A stretch of 5,915 bases of DNA, taken from positions 1-5,915 of the forward strand of contig JAESRD010000349.1 in NCBI GenBank assembly GCA_016764835.1, given 5' to 3'. The position numbers were made by a program, and so were the translations under genes. Below, one piece after another: positions 1-5,263 of the stretch. Source of the stretch: Paracoccaceae bacterium (GTDB lineage Bacteria; Pseudomonadota; Alphaproteobacteria; Rhodobacterales; Rhodobacteraceae). Within the stretch, counting starts at the first letter, position 1. Each line of letters starts with the position of its first letter. Under the pieces are notes generated by a model that was not told where the DNA came from, did no database searches, and saw only the letters and a list, made by a program, of their open reading frames with translations.

Positions 1-94
1 ACAGGCTCGTTATCTGAAAAGGTCAGTGTTTCACTACTGGCCAGTTGGGTTCTAAAAATACTCACCTGATCAACACTTTGATCGACAATATCGA
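1..94. other. Unassigned sequence beyond the ahcY break
   Basis: This edge stretch does not continue the ahcY reading frame. It is more AT-rich than the rest of the window and holds several short palindromes: GATCAA at 68-73 pairs with TTGATC at 78-83, and an ATCGAT lies at 89-94. On the minus strand two related decamers, TTGTCGATCA (88-79) and GTGTTGATCA (76-67), repeat with a 12-nt period and match at 8 of 10 positions. Such repeats are compatible with the end of a mobile element, but I recognise no terminal inverted repeat of a named family and no transposase is visible in so short a piece. A chimeric assembly join is an equally good explanation. Confidence 0.4.
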
Positions 95-511
95 TAGCAG
101 CACATAAAGTGTTGCGTCGCCGCCATCATCAAGGATCATGTTGCAGGGGCCGCCTTTGAACATAAAGATCTGGTCTTGGTAATCCCAGTGCTCAACCAGT
201 GACTGGCCTTTGATAGCAAAGACAGGGATGCCGGCCTTGGCCATTGCCGCAGCGGCGTGGTCTTGGGTCGAGAAAATGTTGCACGAGGCCCAGCGGATGT
301 CAGCGCCCAAAGCGATAAGTGTTTCCATCAGCACGGCTGTCTGAATGGTCATATGCAGGCTGCCTGCAATACGCGCGCCTTTGAGCGGCTGGCTCTCACC
401 GTATTCGGTGCGCAGGGACATCAGGCCCGGCATTTCCGTCTCGGCAATGTCGAGCTCTTTGCGGCCAAATTCTGCTAGTGAAATGTCGCGGATAATATAA
501 TCGTCGGCCAT
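62..511 (-). CDS. ahcY: Adenosylhomocysteinase, N-terminal part only (gene disrupted near 94)
   Basis: The intact enzyme hydrolyses S-adenosylhomocysteine to adenosine and homocysteine in the cytosol, removing the inhibitory by-product of SAM-dependent methylation. The sequence shows the typical N-terminus: a [18 protein letters not shown] block (residues 44-61) with substrate-domain His53, then [13 protein letters not shown] (77-89), then [10 protein letters not shown] (125-134) with the conserved Asp pair. The family is about 460 residues long; here similarity ends at Leu139. A tail of 10 unrelated residues and a TGA follow. The catalytic Lys/Asp region and the entire NAD-binding domain are missing, so this product could not be active. 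The ATG at 511 is preferred over one 14 codons upstream because GGAG lies 6 nt before it and the protein then begins MADDYIIRD, as is usual in alphaproteobacteria. I cannot tell whether the break is biological or an assembly join. Confidence 0.88.
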   Translation of the reverse strand: MADDYIIRDISLAEFGRKELDIAETEMPGLMSLRTEYGESQPLKGARIAGSLHMTIQTAVLMETLIALGADIRWASCNIFSTQDHAAAAMAKAGIPVFAIKGQSLVEHWDYQDQIFMFKGGPCNMILDDGGDATLYVLLSILSIKVLIR

Positions 512-543
512 GCGGCTCTCCATCAATATGTGGGTTTGGGCGG

Positions 544-571
544 CTGATAGCACCGCAAAGCGCTAAGGCAA
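544..571 (-). promoter_or_regulatory. Possible ahcY promoter with a GCTTTGC direct repeat
   Basis: On the minus strand TTGCCT (571-566) and TATCAG (549-544) are separated by 16 nt and could serve as -35 and -10 boxes, giving a short leader before the ahcY start at 511. The heptamer GCTTTGC occurs twice here (574-568 and 561-555, 13-nt period), overlapping the -35 box and the spacer, where a regulator could bind. Both boxes are only partial matches to consensus, so this is a weak call. Confidence 0.22.
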
Positions 572-650
572 AGCCTGTTGCTGCACCAGTGCGGTCCCGA
601 TCTCATAGGGATATGGCAGATTTGCGGCAGATTGCCATAAAATTGGGTGA

Positions 651-679
651 TTGCATGCGAATGAGCTGCAGACTAACCT
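651..679 (+). promoter_or_regulatory. Possible promoter of the first acetyltransferase gene
   Basis: TTGCAT (651-656) and TAACCT (674-679) are spaced by 17 nt and lie just upstream of the start at 702. Each matches about half of the sigma-70 consensus. If used, transcription would begin near 686 and the longer open frame starting at 651 could not be translated, which agrees with the chosen start. Confidence 0.2.
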
Positions 680-701
680 TTGCGAGAACCAAGGGGGTGC
701 C

Positions 702-1181
702 ATGACACAAGCGATATCCAGCCTGCGGCCAATGAATGCCGCCGAATACGATATTTGGCTGGAATACGGCACCTTGGCCTATGCGCAAGACAAGCAAAAA
801 GCGCTGGGCATATCCGCGGCCGATGCGATGGAGCTGTCACTGGCGTCAAACGTCAAATACATGCCCGACGGGCTGCAAAGCAAAGACCAGCATTTTTATA
901 CGGTGCGCGACGCGGCGGGCAGCAATGTTGGCGTTATTTGGTTTAACATCAAAACCGAATGGGGCGTGACCAGTGCCTTCGTGCTTGATCTTGAGATCAT
1001 AGAGGCCCAGCGCGGCAGGGGCTATGGCCGCGCTGCATTGGCCCAGATAGAGCCGATTGCGCGCGACCTAGGGGCCAGCAAAATCGGCCTACATGTCTTT
1101 GGCGGTAATGATGTCGCTTTGCGGCTCTACCAGCGCGCCGGTTTTGCGGTTACCGATATTTCAATGTCGAAGCCGCTATAG
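702..1181 (+). CDS. GNAT-family N-acetyltransferase
   Basis: This 159-residue single-domain protein is predicted to transfer an acetyl group from acetyl-CoA to an amine on a small molecule or protein. It carries the acetyl-CoA pyrophosphate-binding motif as QRGRGYGR (residues 103-110), following the strand FVLDLEI (93-99). The strand IGLHVFGGN (128-136) and the LYQRAGF segment (142-148) typical of motif B come next. The N-terminal 50 residues, which shape the substrate pocket, are not recognisable, so the substrate is unknown. The ATG at 702 is preferred because AGGGGG stands 4 nt upstream; a frame open from 651 would add 17 poorly conserved-looking residues. It is divergent from ahcY and followed by two hairpins, so it is probably transcribed alone. 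It is not closely similar to the other two acetyltransferases in the window. Confidence 0.88.
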   Translation: MTQAISSLRPMNAAEYDIWLEYGTLAYAQDKQKALGISAADAMELSLASNVKYMPDGLQSKDQHFYTVRDAAGSNVGVIWFNIKTEWGVTSAFVLDLEIIEAQRGRGYGRAALAQIEPIARDLGASKIGLHVFGGNDVALRLYQRAGFAVTDISMSKPL

Positions 1182-1188
1182 CCCAAAT

Positions 1189-1204
1189 CCAAAGTTTGCT
1201 TTGG
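1189..1204 (+). terminator. Hairpin after the acetyltransferase gene
   Basis: CCAAAG and CTTTGG form a perfect 6-bp stem with a 4-nt TTTG loop, beginning 8 nt after the stop codon. It is followed by an AT-rich stretch (TAAATTTAA) rather than a clean T-run, so termination would be weak on its own. Confidence 0.35.
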
Positions 1205-1211
1205 TAAATTT

Positions 1212-1232
1212 AATGCCCTAGCCCGGCATTTT
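1212..1232 (+). terminator. Candidate rho-independent terminator
   Basis: AATGCC (1212-1217) and GGCATT (1225-1230) form a 6-bp stem with a 7-nt loop, leading into a short run of four T (1229-1232). It sits 7 nt after the preceding hairpin, and the pair could act together to separate the acetyltransferase gene from the transporter gene. The T-run is short, so efficiency is uncertain. Confidence 0.4.
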
Positions 1233-1260
1233 GGCACCCCTTTCAAAGAAGCCCACCCTT

Positions 1261-2415
1261 ATGTCTAAGCTCCCCCATCACAAAATGGTTTTTCTCAGCT
1301 TTTACCTTTATTCAGTTATGCTTGGCGCAATCTTCCCCCGGCTGGGCGAGTTGCAAAGCAAGATGGGGCTGGGCGAAAGCGCGCTTGGGCTGGGCCTGCT
1401 CGGCTTCGCGCTTGGCACACAGATCACTCTTATGTTTGGCGCGCCGCTAATCGAGCGGCTCGGGCACCGCAATGTCTTGCTGCTGTGTATTCCGCTTTTG
1501 GGCTTCGCTGAAATGCTGGCGACGCTGATGCCCGGCGTTTTGCTGTTCTTTTCCATGCTGATCTTGGCAGGGTTGGCCATTGGCACGCTGGAAATTGTTA
1601 TCAACCTTGAGGCCGACCGCGCCGAACATAACCTTGGCCGCCGGATCATGAACCGTGCCCACGCGTTTTGGAGCTTTGGCTTTTTCACCACTGGTTTAAT
1701 TGGCGCTATTGCGGCGCAAATGAATGTGTCGCCTGGCCTACATCTGGCTTTGTTGCTGGTGCTGGTAACCACGTTGGTCTGGTTCATGCTCTCTGGGTTT
1801 GAGCCCGCCGCCGCGCGCAACTTTGACAAAACCGATGCAAAGTCGCCGCTCTTCGTCCGCCCCAGCCTTGGCATCCTCGCCTTGGTCGCCTTCACCCTAT
1901 CAGCCATGTTGCTTGAGGGCGCGGGCGCTGATTGGTCGGTCATCTATATGCGCGATATTTTCGACGAACCGGCCTTTGTAAACGGCATGGCCTTCACCTT
2001 TGGCGCGCTAACCCAAGCCATTGCCCGCTATTTCGCCGATACGATCATCGATCGCCACGGCCCCTACCGGGTGGCTCGGGTGCTCGTGGCCATTCTCGGC
2101 CTTGGTGCAATCATCGTGTTTGTGTCGCCCAATGCTTATCTGTCCTTGCTCGGCTTTGGCCTTATGGGTGTCGGCACCAGCGCGATCTTCCCGCTGGCCA
2201 TGTCAGCCGCCGCCCAGCGCACCGACAGGCCCGCCGCCACCAATGTGGCCGCGCTGGCGCAGCTGTCGTTTATCGTGTTCCTCATCGCCCCACCGCTGCT
2301 GGGCTACATCGCCGAACATATCGGCATTCGCTACAGCTTTGGTTTGGCTTTGCCACTGGTTTTGGTCAGCTGGGTGGCGTCGCGGGCGATCATAAAAACC
2401 GAAGCCAAAAGCTAA
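1261..2415 (+). CDS. Major facilitator superfamily transporter (YbjJ-like)
   Basis: This 384-residue inner-membrane protein has the hydrophobicity of a 12-helix MFS permease. Likely helices lie near residues 9-27, 42-62, 72-90, 93-115, 135-153, 160-180, 202-220, 240-258, 272-290, 294-315, 328-350 and 356-376, with a polar central loop at 183-201. The loop between helices 2 and 3 (APLIERLGHRNVLL) and its counterpart after helix 8 (FADTIIDRHGPYRV) are degenerate forms of the MFS motif A. The EGAGADWSVIYMRD segment (219-232) resembles the sugar-transporter-like/YbjJ group common in proteobacteria, whose substrates are mostly unknown. The ATG at 1261 is chosen over a TTG at 1231, which lies in the T-run of the candidate terminator; there is only a weak AAAGAAG ribosome binding site. 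It may be co-transcribed with the HD gene 62 bp downstream. Confidence 0.88.
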   Translation: MSKLPHHKMVFLSFYLYSVMLGAIFPRLGELQSKMGLGESALGLGLLGFALGTQITLMFGAPLIERLGHRNVLLLCIPLLGFAEMLATLMPGVLLFFSMLILAGLAIGTLEIVINLEADRAEHNLGRRIMNRAHAFWSFGFFTTGLIGAIAAQMNVSPGLHLALLLVLVTTLVWFMLSGFEPAAARNFDKTDAKSPLFVRPSLGILALVAFTLSAMLLEGAGADWSVIYMRDIFDEPAFVNGMAFTFGALTQAIARYFADTIIDRHGPYRVARVLVAILGLGAIIVFVSPNAYLSLLGFGLMGVGTSAIFPLAMSAAAQRTDRPAATNVAALAQLSFIVFLIAPPLLGYIAEHIGIRYSFGLALPLVLVSWVASRAIIKTEAKS

Positions 2416-2436
2416 TCTATTTGCTCTACGCCGATC

Positions 2437-2481
2437 ATGCGCTATGAAGAACAAGATATGAACATAGCGGTGATGAAATGA
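2437..2481 (+). other. Short upstream reading frames leading into the HD gene
   Basis: The gap between the transporter and HD genes holds a 14-codon frame (2437-2481, also open from an internal ATG at 2458). Its TGA overlaps the HD start as ATGA. A five-codon frame (2444-2461) ends in another ATGA overlapping the ATG at 2458. The HD start has no strong ribosome binding site of its own, so re-initiation from a leader frame is conceivable. No clear ribosome binding site precedes these frames, and short overlaps like this also arise by chance. Confidence 0.2.
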
Positions 2482-3068
2482 AGCAACCACGGGCGTGGCA
2501 GCGTATGCTTTCCGGGCGCAGGCTTGACCTGTTAGACCCGACCCCGGTTGATATAGAGGTCGAAGATATTGCCCATGGGCTGGCCTTTGTCGCCCGGTGG
2601 AACGGCCAGACACATGGCGACTACGCCTATTCAGTGGCCGAACATTCGCTGCTGGTCGAAGACATCTTTGCCCGGCTCAACCCCGATGCCCCGGCCAAAT
2701 GGCGGCTGGCCGCTCTTTTGCACGATGCGCCCGAATATGTGATCGGCGATATGATCTCCCCGGTGAAAGCCGCGATTGGCCCCGATTATGGCCATCTCGA
2801 CACGCGGCTGACGGCGGCAATCCATCTGCGCTTTGGCCTGCCCGCCGCTTTGCCGGTGCGGATCAAACAAAAGATCAAACAGGCAGATAGACTGAGCGCA
2901 TGGGCCGAGGCGGTGCAGATTGCCGGGTTTACTGAAACTGAGGCCAATAAGCTGTTTGGCATGCCGAGCAATGCGCTGGCCGCGACGCTGACAATCACGC
3001 TGCGCCCACCGGTTGAGGTGCGCAAAGATTTTGTCGCGCGGCATGACGCATTGTTGCAGCTGCTATGA
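2478..3068 (+). CDS. HD-domain phosphohydrolase (YfbR-like)
   Basis: This 196-residue cytosolic protein belongs to the HD metal-dependent phosphohydrolase superfamily. The sequence shows the expected metal ligands: His56 in YSVAEHS, the His82-Asp83 pair in LLHDAPE with Glu86 after it, and Asp137 in KQADRLS. The first His with the AEHS signature, the GDMISPVK segment (90-97) and the overall length match the YfbR group, in which E. coli YfbR removes the 5' phosphate from deoxynucleoside monophosphates. A nucleotide substrate is therefore likely but not proven. The N-terminal WQRMLSGRRLDLLDP stretch is typical of the alphaproteobacterial members. The stop codon overlaps the next gene's start by ATGA, indicating translational coupling. 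The start at 2478 has a poor ribosome binding site and may depend on upstream translation. Confidence 0.88.
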   Translation: MKQPRAWQRMLSGRRLDLLDPTPVDIEVEDIAHGLAFVARWNGQTHGDYAYSVAEHSLLVEDIFARLNPDAPAKWRLAALLHDAPEYVIGDMISPVKAAIGPDYGHLDTRLTAAIHLRFGLPAALPVRIKQKIKQADRLSAWAEAVQIAGFTETEANKLFGMPSNALAATLTITLRPPVEVRKDFVARHDALLQLL

Positions 3069-3553
3069 GCCTTGTCATTCGCCCGGCCTGTGCGGCAGAT
3101 GCCGTGGCTATGAGCGCCATTTTGACGCCGATCCTAAAACAGTGGCAGAGCAAGCGGCGCGGTGACGCAGCCCATATTTTGGCGCATTACATTACCCACC
3201 CTGACAAGCTGTGCTGCCATGTTGCCGATGCGGGCGCTGAGGGCCTGCTAGGGTTTCAGGCACTCAATTTAGCCGGGGTTGGCAACCCTTATAATGTCCC
3301 ACCGGGCTGGGGATTTATTGGCACCTATGTGCGGCCCGGCTTTGGCGGGCGCGGCATAGGGCGGCAGTTATTTGCCGCCAGCAGCGCGGCGGCAAGTGCG
3401 GCGGGCATCGTCAATATCGACGCGACAATCGGCGCGGATAATGCCAGTGGCTTGGCCTATTATGCGGCGATGGGGTTTGAGACCTACAAGTCCGAGGCGA
3501 CCTATATTCGAAAACGGTTCGGACCTCGGGCTGGATCTGGCGATCTGATCTGA
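3065..3553 (+). CDS. GNAT-family N-acetyltransferase, coupled to the HD gene
   Basis: This 162-residue protein is predicted to acetylate an unidentified amine using acetyl-CoA. The acetyl-CoA-binding loop reads GGRGIGR (residues 94-100). A long conserved block follows, DATIGADN (119-126) and GLAYYAAMGF (129-138), characteristic of one GNAT subfamily. The third acetyltransferase in this window carries the same block, so the two are paralogues. The start codon overlaps the HD stop, so the two are surely co-transcribed. The last residues, FGPRAGSGDLI, differ from the paralogue's KKLDL ending. Skipping one G at 3521-3522 would give an RFDLGLDLAI end, so a small frameshift at the C-terminus is possible but would not affect the catalytic core. 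Confidence 0.87.
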   Translation: MSLVIRPACAADAVAMSAILTPILKQWQSKRRGDAAHILAHYITHPDKLCCHVADAGAEGLLGFQALNLAGVGNPYNVPPGWGFIGTYVRPGFGGRGIGRQLFAASSAAASAAGIVNIDATIGADNASGLAYYAAMGFETYKSEATYIRKRFGPRAGSGDLI

Positions 3554-3581
3554 CCGCTGCCCGGTAGCAACCCCAGATCAG
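3545..3581. repeat. 8-bp inverted repeat at the end of the second acetyltransferase gene
   Basis: CTGATCTG (3545-3552) pairs perfectly with CAGATCAG (3574-3581) around a 21-nt loop that itself contains ACCG and CGGT (a 4-bp inner stem). It overlaps the stop codon and lies between the tail-to-tail ends of this gene and the small minus-strand gene, so it could end transcripts from both sides. No T-run follows on either strand, which makes a classical rho-independent terminator unlikely. GATCTG occurs three times at 3534-3552. Confidence 0.4.
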
Positions 3582-3594
3582 ACACAGGCGGAGA

Positions 3595-3774
3595 TCACCA
3601 TCGGCGCTCGTAAAAACGGTTGTTGCGGTCGCTCCGGCTCGGCCTTGGGGCGCCCTCAGCATTGTCGCCGCAGCCGTAGTGACGGTTGGCGCTCAGCTTA
3701 GGCTTATTGCAGGTGTCGCTAGACAGGTTTGTTCGGGTCGCGGCAAAGAAGACATCAGCGAATATTGTAAGCAT
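3595..3774 (-). CDS. Small hypothetical protein, 59 residues, divergent from the LysR gene
   Basis: I do not recognise this protein. The start at 3774 is supported by GGAG (3786-3783) 8 nt upstream, one of the better ribosome binding sites in the window. The same frame stays open further upstream to 3843, but without such a site. The first 14 residues (MLTIFADVFFAATR) are hydrophobic but too short for a convincing signal peptide. The rest is polar and basic, with two cysteines (Cys22, Cys39), a GCGDN stretch and an Arg/Asn-rich end (DRNNRFYERRW). Its 3' end faces the second acetyltransferase gene, and its 5' region is shared with the LysR gene, the usual place for a LysR target. Without homologues a chance frame cannot be excluded. 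Confidence 0.42.
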   Translation of the reverse strand: MLTIFADVFFAATRTNLSSDTCNKPKLSANRHYGCGDNAEGAPRPSRSDRNNRFYERRW

Positions 3775-3842
3775 TACTTTCACTCCATTACGTATGTGCA
3801 GCCTTGCTATGCCTAAACCGCTCCGCATCCCAATCAATAGCA

Positions 3843-3870
3843 TTGCCTATATGTTAGCTTAGCTTACAGT
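3843..3870 (+). promoter_or_regulatory. Possible promoter of the LysR gene
   Basis: TTGCCT (3843-3848) and TACAGT (3865-3870) with a 16-nt spacer are the best plus-strand promoter match before the regulator. Transcription would then start at about 3876-3877, at the ATG itself, predicting a leaderless mRNA. That agrees with the absence of any ribosome binding site before the LysR start. The match is partial (3 and 4 of 6). Confidence 0.28.
3852..3868 (+). promoter_or_regulatory. LysR-type operator palindrome (T-N11-A)
   Basis: TGTTAGCTTAGCTTACA is a 17-bp near-perfect palindrome centred on 3860, with seven of eight position pairs complementary. It fits the TGT-N11-ACA form of the general LysR T-N11-A recognition pattern. 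It lies 8 nt upstream of the regulator's ATG and covers the spacer and -10 of the candidate promoter, where bound regulator would repress its own gene. It could also affect the divergent small gene. Confidence 0.5.
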
Positions 3871-3876
3871 TGGTTT

Positions 3877-4746
3877 ATGGATTGGTCTGCTATGCCCCCG
3901 CTTGCCGCTCTGCGTGCCTTTGAGGCCGCCGCCCGGCATCTCAACTTCTCGGCCGCAGCCAGAGAGTTGAACGTCACCCATGCCGCAATCGCCCAGCAGG
4001 TGCGCGCGCTTGAGCGGCATCTGGGCGTGGCGCTTATTTTTCGTGATGGGCGCTCAATGGCGCTCAGCCCTGAGGCGGCAATACTGGCAACGGCGGCCAG
4101 AGACGGCTTTGGCATGATCGCGCAGGCCGTGACCGACCTGAATGAGCAGAGCCAGCTGGCGCCGATAAAGGTGACCATTACGCCGAGCTTTGCCAGCCAG
4201 TGGCTCATGCCCCGGCTCAAGAGCTTTTGGGACAAACACCCCGATATTGCCGTGTCGCTCCATCCTTCATCAGAAGTGGTCGATATGCGCCGCGAGGGCA
4301 TGGATGTGGCGATACGATTTGGCGATGGCAACTGGCCGGGGCTTGAGGTCAAAGGGTTGGTTCATGCCGATTATATCATTGCCGCCGCGCCGTCGCTTAG
4401 CGCTGGGCGCAAAGCGTTGAGCCTTGAAGAGATGCGCCAAATGCCCTGGGTGGCTGAAGCAAAATGGCCCGAGCAATGGGCGTTGCTCAGCGAGATCGGG
4501 GTGACGCCGGAAAACGCCCGGATCAAAACATTCGAGACCGTTGAGCTGGCGCTCAGCGCCGCGCGCCAAGGCTATGGGCTTATTTTGCATCTCGCAGCGC
4601 TGATGGATGACGATATCGGTACTGGGCGGCTTGATCCGGTTTACCATGGCAGCGAAGATCGGTTTGGGTATTTTGTCTGTACATTGCCAGTTCATCACCG
4701 TCCGGGCTTGCGCGAATTTCTGCGATGGCTAAGGTCACAGGTCTAG
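3877..4746 (+). CDS. LysR-family transcriptional regulator, GcvA-type
   Basis: This 289-residue DNA-binding regulator has the standard LysR architecture. An N-terminal winged helix-turn-helix (about residues 8-66) contains LRAFEAAARHLNFSAAARELNVTH and the AIAQQVRALERHLG recognition-helix region. An effector-binding domain of periplasmic-binding-protein fold follows from about residue 95. The DVAIRFGDGNWPGL segment (143-156) is the hallmark of the GcvA subgroup, whose members control varied metabolic genes; this does not prove glycine-cleavage control. MDWSAMPPLAALRAFE is a common N-terminus in the group and supports the ATG at 3877 despite the lack of a ribosome binding site. A likely operator lies directly upstream. 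The neighbours it could control are the divergent small gene and the acetyltransferase gene 19 bp downstream. The effector is unknown. Confidence 0.92.
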   Translation: MDWSAMPPLAALRAFEAAARHLNFSAAARELNVTHAAIAQQVRALERHLGVALIFRDGRSMALSPEAAILATAARDGFGMIAQAVTDLNEQSQLAPIKVTITPSFASQWLMPRLKSFWDKHPDIAVSLHPSSEVVDMRREGMDVAIRFGDGNWPGLEVKGLVHADYIIAAAPSLSAGRKALSLEEMRQMPWVAEAKWPEQWALLSEIGVTPENARIKTFETVELALSAARQGYGLILHLAALMDDDIGTGRLDPVYHGSEDRFGYFVCTLPVHHRPGLREFLRWLRSQV

Positions 4747-4765
4747 GTAACAACAACGTTTGAAA

Positions 4766-5263
4766 ATGATTCTAAATACCCGCCAAGCCACGACCAACGA
4801 CGCCATAGCGCTAAATGACCTGCTCAATGCGATAATTGATGCTGGCGGCACCACAGCGCATCAAACCCCATTTGACCCTAAGCGGATAGAGCGGCACTAC
4901 ATTTCGCCGCCAAGGTTGGTGTCATGTGTTGTTGCCGAATTTGACGGGCAGATTGCCGGGTTTCAATCACTTATCTGGCCCGATGAAGATGGTGATCCCT
5001 TCCCTGATGGTTGGGCCATTATCGCCAGTTTTGTTGACGCTGATATGACAGGCAAAGGCGTGGGTCGGGCGCTATTTACGGCCACACGAGCCGCGGCAAA
5101 CGCCGTTGGAGTGCGGGTAATAGACGCGACGATAAGGGCCGATAATAGCGGCGGGCTTGCCTATTATTCCGCCCTTGGCTTTGTCGACTATGACGTCTTG
5201 CCCGCCGTGCCAATGCGCGACGGCCGCCAAATAGATCGGCTGCGCAAAAAGCTAGACCTCTAA
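4766..5263 (+). CDS. GNAT-family N-acetyltransferase, paralogue of the one at 3065
   Basis: This 165-residue acetyl-CoA-dependent acetyltransferase has TGKGVGR (residues 95-101) as the acetyl-CoA-binding loop. DATIRADN (120-127) and GLAYYSALGF (130-139) follow. Over the 20 residues starting at DATI it is identical to the second acetyltransferase at 15 positions. The HYI and GFQ segments also match, so the two genes arose by duplication. The substrate is unknown. It begins 19 bp after the LysR stop on the same strand and is probably co-transcribed with it. The start is uncertain: a TTG at 4760 has an AGGTAA 9 nt upstream, whereas the ATG at 4766 is the commoner codon with no clear ribosome binding site. 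Its stop codon overlaps the regA stop on the other strand by 4 bp, leaving no room for a terminator. Confidence 0.87.
   Translation: MILNTRQATTNDAIALNDLLNAIIDAGGTTAHQTPFDPKRIERHYISPPRLVSCVVAEFDGQIAGFQSLIWPDEDGDPFPDGWAIIASFVDADMTGKGVGRALFTATRAAANAVGVRVIDATIRADNSGGLAYYSALGFVDYDVLPAVPMRDGRQIDRLRKKLDL

Noticed and set aside
512..553. Longer ahcY start at 553
   Set aside because: The added 14 residues are not typical of the family, and the ATG at 511 has a properly spaced GGAG.
512..701. S-adenosylhomocysteine riboswitch upstream of ahcY
   Set aside because: I could not find the conserved core of that riboswitch; only a generic 6-bp pairing is present.
702..1181. Toxin-antitoxin module of the GNAT toxin type
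   Set aside because: No ribbon-helix-helix or other antitoxin gene adjoins any of the three acetyltransferases.
1231..1260. TTG start that would lengthen the MFS transporter by 10 residues
   Set aside because: The TTG lies in the T-run of a candidate terminator, has no ribosome binding site, and the added residues do not resemble a transporter N-terminus.
1308..1943. 211-codon minus-strand open frame inside the MFS gene
   Set aside because: It lies wholly opposite a well-supported transporter gene, its protein is Ser/Pro/Lys-rich with no recognisable domain, and such antisense frames are common in GC-rich genes.
2203..2613. 136-codon minus-strand frame spanning the end of the MFS gene and start of the HD gene
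   Set aside because: Its composition is that of a shadow frame, and it overlaps two genes with clear family motifs.
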